A stretch of DNA of 64,000 bases from Adiantum capillus-veneris (taxonomy: Eukaryota > Streptophyta > Polypodiopsida > Polypodiales > Pteridaceae): the NCBI GenBank assembly GCA_014529385.2, contig CM043952.1, positions 57,464,119 through 57,528,118 of the forward strand, in the 5' to 3' direction. How positions within the stretch are numbered: position 1 is the first letter of the stretch; the number at the start of each line of letters is the position of its first letter. Shown one piece after another: positions 49,381-61,090 of the stretch. Position numbers and translations under genes: made by a program. The notes under the pieces were generated by a model. That model had not been told where the DNA came from and did not search any database. It saw only the letters and a program-made list of their open reading frames with translations.

Positions 49381-51971
49381 GTATGTTTTGAGTTTCTTGT
49401 GCATGTTAGTGTTTCTTGTTACTGATTTGATACTCTTAATGTTAGATTTTGCTTTATATAGTATTGATTGAGTTTGTATTTTTTATCTCAAGCATTCAAG
49501 GTTTGAATGTAAATAGTAAATTACTTGAGTTTTTGAATGGTGGATCTTTAGACTAAAACTATAACATTTAATACTCACAAAGACTTAATTACTTAAGAGC
49601 TTGAACTCAATAAGTTTTGGACCTTTTATCAATACCCCCTTGATATGATACATTAGATCGTAGCATGGTTAAATGGTGATGCTTCATAAATTGAACCTAG
49701 CTTAGACAGGTGCTGGAGCCTAAATTTAAACTAACCTTGCTAGAAGGGAGCTTATGTTTGGACTTTGAGAACTAGCATAAGTAATCAATTAGAGCATAGA
49801 TTAGACATGTGGTGGTGGCCGGCCTTAGAGACCAAAATCTTAATGAGCTTGGAAAGGTATTTAAGTACTGCAATTTACTTAGTTTTAGTACTCATTAAAT
49901 GCATAGCTTGACAAAAGGTGGACCTTACATGGATCCTAATTTCAAGAGGTGTGGTAGACCTTCAAAACAAGCTCATATAGCTTGGACATGTGGTAGACCT
50001 TGCATGAAGACTAGTTTAGACAAGTGTGGTACACCTTGTAACCAACACCCATTTGTTATATTAGCTTGGACAAGTGGTGGACCTTGCTTTTATGTTTCAA
50101 TGGAGCATATTTTGGACAGGTGGTAGACCTTGTTTCTCCATGCTTCAATGGAGAGAAACTTTAGCTTGGACAAGTGGTGGACCTTGTTTTTATGTTTTAA
50201 AGGAGCATATTTCGGACAAGTGGTAGACATTGTTTCTCTCCATGGTTCAATGGAACCCACCTTAGACAAGTGAAGTACCTTGAAACCAAACCCCCATAAT
50301 ACAACCTACTAAATAGGTTGGAAAATTGGTGGGATATGAAACCATCCATGATAGAGCATAGTATAGGTGAAAACGTAGTGGTCCTTATATCAATTACCCA
50401 TGCATAGCTTGGACAAGTGGTGGACCTTGATTCTCTCTATGTTTCAATGGATCCTATCTTGGACTAGAGATATATCTTACTTAGTTCCATGCTTCAATGG
50501 ATTGTAGCTTGGATAAGGAGTGGAACTTCAAACAAAACTCCACAGCATAGCATATATTAACAATTCATGGGTTTTATAGAGATTGTCTTGCCTATTTTGG
50601 AGAGTTGGTACACCTTTATTCTCCATTCTTCAATGGATCTGAGGTTGGACAAGCGGAGCTGGAGAAGTGGTCAACCTTAAAATGAAACCTCCCATGCTAC
50701 AACCCATCATAGATCGTATATGTAGTGGACCTTGAAACTCTTTTATGTCCCTAGCTTAGAGAAGCATTGCACTCTTGATTATCTCCATACATGAAGGCAA
50801 GGTTGGACAAGTGGTGGACCTTCAAACCAGAATCTCTATGCAATAATAGGCAAGTGGTGGAGCTTGTTTTCTCCATGTTCCAATGGAGCCTAGCTTAGAC
50901 AAACAATGGAGCTTGCTTCTCTCCATGTTTCAATGGATCCTAGCTTAGAAAAGTGGTGGAGCTTTGCTTCTCTCCATGTTCCAATGGACCATAGCTTAGA
51001 CAAGTGGTAGACCTTGAAAAACACCCCTGTATACAACATATTATGGGGTTTTCATGTTTCAATGGCTCCTAGCTTGGACAAATGGTAGAGCTTGCTTCTC
51101 TTTATGTTTCAATGGATCCAATCTTAGCCAAGTGGTGGACCTTGAAACAAGAATCCCCCCCCCCCATGTACAACGTATTATGGGTTTTGAAAGCACTGGG
51201 AGAAAATAATAGCTTTGATAAGTGGTGGACCTTGCTTCTCTCCATGCTTCAATGGAGCCGAGGTTGGACACATGTTGGAGAGAAGATGGTTGCCCATGAA
51301 ATAAGACCATGCATGCTATAATCAATCATATGTTGTACACATGGTGGACCTTGCAATTGTTTTATATGCCTAACTTGGACAAGTGGAGGACCCTTGATTA
51401 CCTCCAGATATCAACAACAAGCCAAGTTTGGACAAGTGTAGTACCACCAAACCAGAATCTATATGCTACAATAGAGTATAGGTAGGACACGCGATGAACC
51501 TTGATATCAAACCATCCATGCTACTAGAGATGATAGGTTTCACATGTGGTGGAACCTTGTATCAATGTTCTATGTGTAGTTTTTGACTAGTGATAGACCT
51601 TGAAACTAATCCCTCTAGGCTACAAGAAAAAAGAGATGGATGAGGAGGCTAGACTACTTTTGTTGCATCAATGCATCCCATGTTACCACATATACTATAG
51701 GGTTCTTGGATAAGTGTTGGATCTTGTGTCAATGCTCCATGTCTAGCTTGGACAAGTGGTGGACCTTGGTTCTCTCTATGCTTCAAATGGGCAATAGATT
51801 GGAGACACAGTGGCCTTTTTTTTCCAATGATTTTATTTTTTGGAAACCTTGGAGGCACCATGTAAGAGGCACTCTAAGTCTTCCATACAATGGACCTATT
51901 GGACTATAAAATAATGATATCTTTCTTTGATATTGTCATTATTTTATGCATAATATTTTCTCTTTTTGCAG
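49381..51971 (+). other. Candidate intron with diverged minisatellite cores
   Basis: It runs from the GTATGT donor to a TCTTTTTGCAG acceptor. From about 49900 it is filled with forward-oriented diverged cores (TTGGACAAGTGGTGGACC and variants) interleaved with GTTTCAATGGA(G/T) blocks. The copies are less uniform than in arrays 1 and 2. Confidence 0.55.
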
Positions 51972-52529
51972 ACACAAAGGAGTTAAGTGATATAAAAACT
52001 AGATGTATTTCACACTATGATTGGCATGAAGATCCTTTTGGGACACCAACTTTTCCTATTCCCAAAGATGTAATTTTCCATATTAACGGTGTGGATTTTG
52101 AAGTGCGACTTTCATGTATTGAAGGAGCTGGTTATGGGCTATTTGTGCATACTACCCTGGAAAGTGGTTTGACTATTCTAAACTATGGAGGGCATAAGTA
52201 TAGATTTCAAGACTGGAAAAAGATATGCAAAATATTTCCAAGAGCTTATAAATATTCTCTTCTAGAGGATCCAAACATAGAAGAAGAGGAAGATCAATCA
52301 TACATTATTGGTTGTGTAGAAGAAGGAAACGTGTCGGGCTATATAAATAGTTCTCACAGTACAAATGTCTGTCCCAACGTACGCTATACATTTGATCCAA
52401 ATTTTGCCACCTTGGCATAAATGCACCTCTTCACACATCAAGTCAGAAGAATATGGCCATGTATGCATTGAGACTATTTGTCAAGTTGAAGCAGGAGAAG
52501 AGTTGTTTGCTGACTATAACTTTACTTGA
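51972..52529 (+). pseudogene. SET-domain exon
   Basis: The exon follows TTTTTGCAG and starts in phase 1, matching the donor at 49380. SET features are in order: GAGYGLFVHTTLESGLTILN (G.GLF and the first strand), YIIGCVEEGNVSGYINSSHS and TNVCPN (where canonical enzymes have RF.NHSC.PN). After a frame change near 52410 come YGHVCIETICQVEAGEELF and ADYNFT, ending at a TGA at 52527. SET proteins methylate lysines of histones or other proteins. The NHSC box is altered to NSSH, so activity is doubtful. The family resembles SET proteins of plant chromatin or transposon origin; I cannot name a member. Confidence 0.65.
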
Positions 52530-53171
52530 CATTGTAAAGTATTGTACATGGATGGAAATCTCAAGTACATGCATCATTTTCATTTTTCATGGATGAAATC
52601 TCAAGTGAATATAACATTTGATTATTGTTTAGTTTATGCTCAACGAGAATCTAGAGTGCTCTTATGCTTTGTGTGTTGTCTAACATATTTGACTACCTTG
52701 GCCATAGAATCTTGATTCTACTCTAGATTTGTGATAAATCTTACCAAAATTTAATCAATGTCTAGGTTGGACAAGTGGTGGGGCTTCAAACATTACTGTC
52801 TTAAACAAGTGGAGTTATCTTACTTGAATAAGTGGTGGCCTTTGAATCCAAATCTAAGCCAAATCTCTAATTATTTTCTTGTAGTCTAGGTTGGACATTT
52901 GGTGGACCTTGTATCCATGTTTCCTCAACAAGGGTGGCTTTTAGTTTTCACTTTAAGTACTCATCTTTAATAAAGTGTAGGATGGAAAATGTTGAGTTAG
53001 TAGATTGTATTTTAGACAAGTGGTGTTTGGTGTACGAATGCTGAAAATGGTTGCAAGGATTCTAACAACGACTTTACCTTAAATAAATTTCTTACTAGGA
53101 GTTCTACATATAAATATGGTGAATAAAATTCTAGTGGTTTTGAGATACCATTTGTGTGTGTGTTTTCTTAG
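52530..53171 (+). other. Intergenic or intronic stretch with a few minisatellite cores
   Basis: Contains three or four forward cores (near 52765, 52890 and 53010) in AT-rich DNA, ending at the acceptor TGTTTTCTTAG. No coding sequence is evident. Confidence 0.5.
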
Positions 53172-54370
53172 ATTCACAAACTGGGATGGATAATGCTCCT
53201 ATGGTTCAGTCAACAACTATAGAATCCATAGATTCTATGGTTTCTAAAGTGCCCAAGATGGATGATATTTCTATACTAGAGTCTAGTGTTGTGCAACTTG
53301 AGCAAGCTTCCAATAATGAGAACCAAGAAATCGATGCTTCAAAAATGCAACATACATCAAAAGAGACTGAAAAGTCCACTCACGAGCTATTGCCAATTGG
53401 TACTACGTCATGTAGCGTAGATGTTGAGAAATCCATGCTTACAATTATATTGGATTTAAATGGTCTATTGTTGAAACGTTCCCCTCAACCATCCTCACAC
53501 CACAACTCAGTGCAAATGGATTCAAAAAGATATATTATACTCAGGCCAGGTTGCATCCAATTCTTGAAGACTATTTTACAAAGGTTTAATGTTGCAATTT
53601 GGTCGACAGCTACTAGGAATAATGTGTATCAAATCCTTGCAGCACTAAACAACTTAGCTGAGGATACATTGCCTTTCTTTGCAATTTGGTCGCAAGATGT
53701 TTGCTACACCGCTCAAACTCAAAAATTGTTTAGACCCGACAATCCAAACGTTGAGGCAATGTTCAAGCCTCTAGCCAAAATTGCCATGGGGTTTGAATGT
53801 GATCCACAAAGAACAGTGCTTATTGATGACTCTCCTTACAAGGGATGTATTTCACCAGCAAACAATTGCATTTTCCCACCACAATTTGATGCTGAGAAGA
53901 TGGTTGACAATATGCTCTTGGAGGAGCTACTGCCATACTTGATTCAGCTTGATGAGAGAAGGGATGTGCGTGATTTAATTGCTTCTAATCGTTATGGACA
54001 ACCTATAGTGACAAATGATAGTGAATACAAACAAATCATGGAGTATTGGAAGCAGAAAAATGATGTTTGGTCAGCTAAGGTGTTCTTTACAAGAAGAATA
54101 CCACCTGCAAAAGGTGACAGAGATGAAACTATCATTGAAGATGCAAGTGACACAAGCCACCGCAATGAAATGAGAAGAGCCCAAATACAAGAGATCTTGG
54201 CAAAGGAGCGTACACCCATTGAAAGCATGAAGGCGTCACAATTGACCACTTTAGCTAGGCAATTGGGTTGTAACACAAAAGGAGTTTTGAAGGCAACCAC
54301 AGCAAAGGCTTATATAAATAAGGTGAAAGCTGAGAACAATCTTCTAAGGCTGGATAGAAAGCAACCCTAA
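53172..54370 (+). CDS. FCP1/NLI-interacting-factor HAD phosphatase-like protein (1)
   Basis: An intact frame follows an acceptor at 53171 and begins in phase 1. If it is not joined to an upstream exon, the first ATG is at 53186. After an acidic N-terminal region, LTIILDLNGLLLKR carries HAD motif I with the nucleophile Asp kept and the second Asp replaced by Asn. FNVAIWSTATRNN is motif II, and TVLIDDSPYKG is the late DD motif. The C-terminal KASQLTTLARQLG looks like a short helical SAP-like segment. Family members dephosphorylate Ser/Thr of proteins such as the RNA polymerase II tail; the changed motif I makes activity uncertain. The stop is TAA at 54368, just before a donor. It is one of the few undamaged frames in the region. 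Confidence 0.7.
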
Positions 54371-54371
54371 G

Positions 54372-54463
54372 GTACTAGTGACATGTCATATATTCTTGAT
54401 ACACATGCTTGAACACTCATGTGCATGGTATCTAACAAATCTTTCTTTTTATTCCTTCTGCAG
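54372..54463 (+). other. Possible 3'-UTR intron
   Basis: AAG|GTACTAGTG just after the stop codon and TTCCTTCTGCAG|GATC at 54463 define a 92-nt candidate intron. The region after it (54464 to about 54630) contains AATGAAATGAAAAG-type sequence and may be the end of the transcript. Confidence 0.45.
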
Positions 54464-54721
54464 GATCTTACAAAGGATACTACTAGATGGAGCTCAATCA
54501 ATAGAGATTTTGATATTTTTGCTCAAAATAATGAAGCAGTCACCTACATTTTTTGTTTATCAATTTCTTGAGAGACTTTCTTTTAGTTTGTAATCATCAA
54601 ATGAAATGAAAAGTATCCTTCTTATTAAGATTGTTGATCTTTTTCTTGTTCAAACCTTTCAATTGTGATTTATAGTTTTGTTAGCATGAGATTGTGCTTT
54701 TTTAGTTTGAAAAAAACTGTC

Positions 54722-54807
54722 AAAGATCCAAGTCTTTTTGGCTTTACTTAAGTTATTAATTGTGAAAGATCCAAGTCTTTTTGCTTTACTTAAGTTATTG
54801 ATTGCCT
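54722..54807. repeat. 43-bp tandem duplication
   Basis: AAAGATCCAAGTCTTTTT begins at 54722 and 54765. The two copies differ by one G insertion and one base. Confidence 0.9.
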
Positions 54808-55355
54808 ATGTAATAGTCCTTAAAACAATATCGGATGGCTTTCTTGCTCCCATGTCTCACATTGGTCTTTAGGTAAGACAAGTGGTGACCTTGAAAGTAT
54901 GGTCTCATATCTCGATCAAGTGAAGAGACATGAAGCTTAAATATCACTACTATGTATCTAGTGTTAAACTCCATCGAGACAAAGACTAGATAGCCAAATT
55001 GCAGTCGAGTTTAAGTGAAAAATCCATTTGAGCTAAGGTAAAACTTATAGTGCCTCATTTTTCTAGGATTCTACCCCATCAAGGAAGTTAGAATCTAGCA
55101 CAAACCAATTAAGACTCTTTTGGAGCCTAGATAGGACAATTCGTGGAACTTATGAAACTTATTATTGAGTTAGAGTCTAGTTTAGATAAGCAAAAGATCT
55201 TCAAACCAGCACTTGACTTTCTTACTATTCAATATTCAAAGTCCCTTGAGGCTAACAAATTACATACCCACTTGTAACCTAACTAATGAGGAATTATATA
55301 GATCTAACCAAGTATATATAATGAGTCTTCAAACTAATAATCCAAGGGAAGAGAG
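54808..55355. other. Stretch around the array polarity switch
   Basis: The last forward core before the switch is at about 54873 (AGACAAGTGGTGACC). The next core, at about 55359, is reverse-complemented. In between I see no gene and no obvious transposon end. Confidence 0.45.
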
Positions 55356-58300
55356 TAGCAAGGTCCACTACTTGTCCAAGCTCAGCTCTAGAAAACATAG
55401 AAAGATGCTAGTTCTACTAATTGTCTAATTATAGGCATGGAGAAATGATAGAAGGTTGACCACTTGTCCAACCTATCATCTCTAGTAAGATGGGAGGTTT
55501 GGCCTTAAGATTCACCATGTAACCAACCTATACATCATTGTATTATGAAGAGTAAAAAAGCAAAGCTCCACCACTTGTCCAAGCTAGTTCTAAAATCCAC
55601 ATGGAGATAAGCAAGCTCCACCATTTGTCGAATCTCTCTTCCATTAAAACATGAAAAAACTCAGCTATGTTGTACAGGGGGAACTTTTTTCCAAGGTCCA
55701 CCACTTGTCCAAGCTAGGATCCCTAGTAGCACGAGTGGTTTGGTCTCAAGATACACCACTTGTACACTCTATGTCATTATATTAAGAAGAACTATGTATT
55801 AAGGTCCACCACTTGTCCAACCTATAAGGTTATATCTTAAATGGTATCCTTTCTCACCACTTGAAATGCCCATGATATGTTTTACACGGGGGTTTCATTC
55901 CAAGGTCCACCACTTGTCCAAGCTAACTCTATTCAAACATAGAGAGAAAAAAGGTCCACCACTTGTCCAAGCTAACTCTATTCAAACATAGAGAGAAGCA
56001 AAGGTTCACCACTTGTCAAAGCTAGGCTCCGTTGAAGTATGGAGAGAAGTAACCTCCATCATTTTTCCAAGATAGGTGCCATTCAAACATGGAAAGAATC
56101 AAGATCTACCATGTCTCCAAGATTCTAGGCTCCATTGAAACACCCTAAAACCATGATATTTTGTACATGGGGTGTTTACATTCAAGGTCTACCACTTCTC
56201 TAACGTATTATACCTAGTAGCATGAGTGATTTGGTCTTAAGATTCACCACTTATCCACTCTATGTCATTATATTAAGAATAACTGGGTGTTAAGGTCCAC
56301 CACTTGTCCAACCTATAAGGGTATATCTTAAATGGTATCCTTCACCACTTGTCAAGGTCCATCACCACTTTTCCAACTATAAGGTTATATCTTGAATGAT
56401 ATTTTTCCTCATCACTTGTAATGTCCATGCTATGTTTTACAAAGGGGTTTTGTTCCAAGACCCACCACTTGTCCAAGCTAACTCCATTAAAACATAGAGA
56501 GAAGCAAAGGTCCACCACTTGTCCAAGATAGCTCCATTGAAACATGGAGAGAAGGATGATCCACCATTTCTCCAAGATAGGTTCCATTGAAACATTGAGA
56601 GAAGCAATCTCCACCATGTCTCCAAGCTAGGCTCCATTGAAATACCCTAAACCCATAATTTTGTACATGAGGGGTTTACATTCAAGGTCCACCACTTGTC
56701 CAACCTATTATCCCTAGTAGCAAGAGTGGTTTGGTCTCAAGATTCACCACTTGTACACTCTATGTCATTATATTAAGAAGAAATATGTGTTAAGGTCCAC
56801 CACTTGTCCAGCCTATAAGGTTATATTTTAAATAGTATCCTTTCTCACCACTTGAAATGCCCATGATATGTTTTACATGGGGGTTTCATTCCAAGGTCCA
56901 CCACTTGTCCAAGCTAACTCTATTAAAACATATAGAGAAAGAAAGGTCCACCACTTGTCCAAGCTAGGCTCATTGAAACATGGAGAGAAGGAACCTCCAC
57001 TGTTTCTCCTAGATAGGCTCCATTGAAACATGGAGAGAAATAAGCTCCACCATGTCTCCAAGTTGCTAGGCTCCATTGAAATACCCAATACCCATAATTT
57101 TTGTACATGGGGGGTTTACATTCAAGGTTCACCACTTGTCCAACCTATTATCCCTAGTAGGTTTGGTCTCATGATTCACCACTTGTCCACTCTATGTCAT
57201 TATATTAAGAGGAATTAGGTGTTAAGGTCCACCACTTGTCCAACCTATAATGTTATATCTTGAATGGTATTTTTTCTCACCACTTGTAATGCCCATGATA
57301 TGATTTACATGGGGGTTTTGTTCCAAGGTACACCACTTGTCCAAGATAAATCTATTGAAACATAGAGAGAAACAAAGGTCCACCACTTTTCCAAGCTAGG
57401 CTGCATTGAAACATGGACCTTAATACCAAATTATTTCTAGTAGCATGAGTGATATTTTTTACATGGGGGGTTTACATTCAAGGTCCACCACTTGTCCAAC
57501 CTATTTCCCTAGTAGGTTTGGTACCAATTTCACCACTTATCCACTCTATGTCATTATATTAAGAATAATTGGGTGTTAAGGTCCACCACTTGTCCAACCT
57601 ATAAGGTTATATATTGAATGGTATTTTTTCTCACCACTTGTAATGCCCATGATATGTTTTACATGGGGTTTTTGTTTCAAGGTCCACCACTTTTCCAATA
57701 TAACTCTATTCAAACATAGAGAGAAACAAAGGTCCACCACTTTTCCAAGCTAGGCTCCATTGAAACATGGAGAGAATGATGCTCCACCATTTATCCAAGA
57801 TAGGTTGCATTGAAACATGGAGAGAAGCAAGCTTTACCATGTTTCCAAGCTAGGCTCCATTGAAACACTCTAGGGGGTTTTATTTCAAGGCCCACCACTT
57901 GTTTAACCTATTATCCCTAGTAGCATGAGTGGTTTGGTTTCAAGATTCACCACTTGTACACTCTATGTCATTATGTTGTGTTAAGGTCCACCACTTGTCC
58001 AACCTATAAGGTTATATCTTAAATGGTATCCTTTCTTGCCACTTGAAATGCCCATGATATGTTTTACATGGGAGTTTCATTCCAAGATCCACCACTTGTC
58101 CAAGCTAACCATATTAAAACATAGAGAGAAACAAAGGTCCACGACTTGTCCAAGCTAGGATCCATTGAAACTTGGAGAGAAGGAACCTCCACCATTTCTC
58201 CTAGATAGGCTCCATTAAAACATGGAGAGAAGTAAGTTCCACCATGTCTCCAAGATGCTAGGCTCCATTGAAATACGCAAAACCCATGATATTTTGTACA

Positions 58301-59215
58301 TGGGTGATTTACATTCAAGGTCAACCATTTCTCCAACCTATTATCCCTAGTAGGTTTGGTCTCACAATTCACCACTTTTCCACTATATGTCATTATAATA
58401 AGAGGAATTGGGTGCTAAGGTCCACCACTTGTCCAGCCTATAAGGTTATACCTTGAATGGTATTTTTTCTCACCACTTGTAATGCCCATGACATGCTTTA
58501 CATGGGGGTTTTGTTCCAAGGTTCACCACTTGTCCAAGCTAATTCTATTGAAACATAGAGAGAAACAAAGGTCCACCACTTTTCCAAGCTAGGCTCCATT
58601 GAAACATGGACCTTAATACCAAATTATTCCTAGTAGCATGAGTAATATTTTGTACATGGGGGGTTTGCATTCAAGGTCCACCACTTGTCCAACCTACTTT
58701 TCCTAGTAGGTTTGGTCGCAAGATTCACCACTTGTCCACTCTATGTCATTATATTAATAATAATTGGGTGTTAAGGTCCACCACTTTTCCAACCTATAAG
58801 GTTATATATTGAATGGTATTTTTTCTCACCACTTGTAATGTCCATGATATGTTTTACATGGGGATTTTGTTCCAAGGTCCACCACTTGTCCAAGCTAAAT
58901 CTGTTCAAACATAGAGAGAAACAAACGTGCACCACTTGTCCAAGCTAGGCTCCATTGAAACATGGAGAGAATGATGCTCCACCATTTATCCAACATAGAC
59001 TCCATTGAAACATGGAGAGAAGTAAGCTCCACCATGTCTCCAAGATGCTAGAGTCCATTGAAATACCCAAAACCCCTGATACTTTGTACATGGGGGGTTA
59101 ACATTCAAGGTCCACCACTTGTCCAACCTATTATCCCTAGTAGCATGAGTGGTTTGGTCTCAGGATTCACCACTTGTCCACTCTATATCATTATATTAAG
59201 AAAAATTGGGTTTCC
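55356..59215 (-). repeat. Minisatellite array 3, reverse orientation
   Basis: GGTCCACCACTTGTCC and variants recur throughout, with the spacers of array 2 in reverse complement: TTCCAAGGTCC, CATTGAAACATGGAGAGAAG, ATTCAAGGTCCACC and AACCTATAAGGTTATAT. Higher-order units of roughly 400-450 bp are again visible. The same predicted peptide words occur on the minus strand as on the plus strand of array 2, confirming the inversion. The array ends near 59190, and one forward core lies at about 59236. Confidence 0.95.
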
Positions 59216-59546
59216 ATATCTAAATGGATCTTTGCTTGGATAAGTGGTAGACCTTGAGACCTAAATACCCATTCTACACTAGAGCATTGGTTAAGCCTTA
59301 TGCACTTCAAGCATACCTTTAACAACAAGTAGTAGTTATTAGTTGACTTAAGTCTAGTTGAACTCCATGGTATTGACTAAGAGAGAGTGTAGCATAAAAA
59401 AGAGTCAGGATTTTAATTTGACTTTCTTTCTATTAATGAGTAGATCATAGATGGATTTTGGTATCTAATAAAACCTTAGGGTAGACAATGTAAAACTCAT
59501 GTCTATTGTTGTGTTTGCATTAAGTGTTCTTGTTCTTTAATTTCAG

Positions 59547-60322
59547 AACCATTACAGAAAAATGGATTGGCTATATGCTGGCATAAATTGAAGAAAACTA
59601 TTGAATTACCCATCCAACCTCCTCCAAGACCTTGTCCAAGGAATGAATCACCTCCTTATCACCTACCACTTGCTTTTAAGGACATCAAAAGAGTACTTAT
59701 CTTGGATCTAGAGGGGTTACTTCTCAAGACAGTTGAAATGAAACATGGAGATTCTATGCCATCTTGGGCTCAACACATGCGACTTGTGGAGGACAAAGAT
59801 GAAGTTTATCATGTGGTGCGACCAGACGCACAAAGTTTTTTGGATTTTTGTGCTGAATACTTTGAGCTATGGATATGGAGTTGCTATAACTTAACAAGGG
59901 TGCAACGCATCACACAAAAATGTTTTCCTGAGCAGTATACCAAGTTCAAGGTGTTTACGAGTAACAAAAATTGCCAAAATCCAAATATCATGTTAGGATT
60001 TACAAGGGTTTATCACAAAAATCTGAGTGATATTTGGAAGATTTTGCAGGATTTGGATGCAAACAATACCTTAATTTTTGATGCAACTCCATATAGGGTG
60101 ATGTGGAACATGCCAGGGACATATCTTATATTTCCAAAGATGTGGAGGCAAACTTCCAAGCAACTTCAAAACTTCTTGCAGAGAACCATAATTCCATGGT
60201 TGGTAGGATGGTTGTATGCAAGAGATAAGAGAGTCTATACATACAACACAATTGTAAATCAGTATAGTGATTCTGAGACAAATTATGTCCTTGGTGTGTA
60301 CTTGTCAACACGAAAGCATTGA
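59547..60322 (+). CDS. FCP1/NLI-type HAD phosphatase-like protein (2), C-terminal exon
   Basis: An intact frame follows a TTTAATTTCAG acceptor in phase 1. Near the start a proline-rich stretch (IQPPPRPCPRNESPPYHLPL) leads to KRVLILDLEGLLLKT, HAD motif I with Glu instead of the second Asp. LWIWSCYNLTRV is the motif II region. NTLIFDATPYRV replaces the usual DDSP with DATP, and MWNMPGTYLIFP follows. The catalytic set is more eroded than in the exon at 53 kb, so it is probably a pseudophosphatase if expressed. The TGA at 60320 overlaps an AATAAA. The exon lacks a convincing start of its own and must join an upstream exon. Confidence 0.65.
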
Positions 60323-60327
60323 ATAAA
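60322..60327 (+). promoter_or_regulatory. Polyadenylation signal AATAAA
   Basis: AATAAA overlaps the stop codon of the second FCP1-like exon. A second feature, a run of about 15 A at 60398-60412, lies 70 bp further on. Confidence 0.45.
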
Positions 60328-60412
60328 TATGGCCATAAGATGCTTTTTTTATTCTAGTGTGTATCTTTCAACATTTGTATAATTTGATATAGTCTTTAAA
60401 AAAAAAAAAAAA

Positions 60413-61090
60413 GGTGTGTCAATTTTATGAACACTTGAATTGAGTGCACCCTACTCTAAGGGGACTTCAGTGTACTATTGGAGTGCATCCTATTGTAAGG
60501 GGACTCTGATGTATTGCTAGAGTGCACCCAAATTTTTGGGGACTCATTTTTTATTTGATTGGGGCCTATGTTGGGTCATATAGTAAAAGAAATTCATTTT
60601 TTGTCAATTCATATCGAGGTTGCATTTATTTGGAACTATGAAAGAATTGATGTTTGATGTCAAAATAAAACTTGTAAGTGTGGATCAGAGAATTCATGGA
60701 CTTTAAATATGTGAGAGGGATCTTTTTCTTGGGCACAAATGTTTGCTTCAAGAATTTTGTCATTACATACTTTATGTGAAAGAGTTTTAGAACCTAAAAG
60801 ACTTTGAAAACAAAACTATGGAATCTAAGTGCATGTATTCTTGAATGGCTTGAAAGTTGATGTATACATGCATGTTGCCTTGATGAAGATTTAGATCTGA
60901 CAAGATGGAAAGATATAATTCTTGGACGTTACCTTTGTCAATTTGGTAATAACATATTTAACTTTCTTTTAATATGGGTGGAAAATATATTATTATGTGC
61001 ATTTGGAACCTAATTGCTTGACCTTCAAACCAAGATTCCTATGTTATTTTTTCATATACTTTTTTGTAATGAATTAAAATTGTGGATACA
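60413..61090. other. Stretch without gene, with 39-bp repeats
   Basis: GAGTGCA(C/T)CC begins at 60442, 60481 and 60520, giving 2.7 copies of a 39-bp unit with a shared AAGGGGACT. The remainder is AT-rich and shows no gene. Confidence 0.7.
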
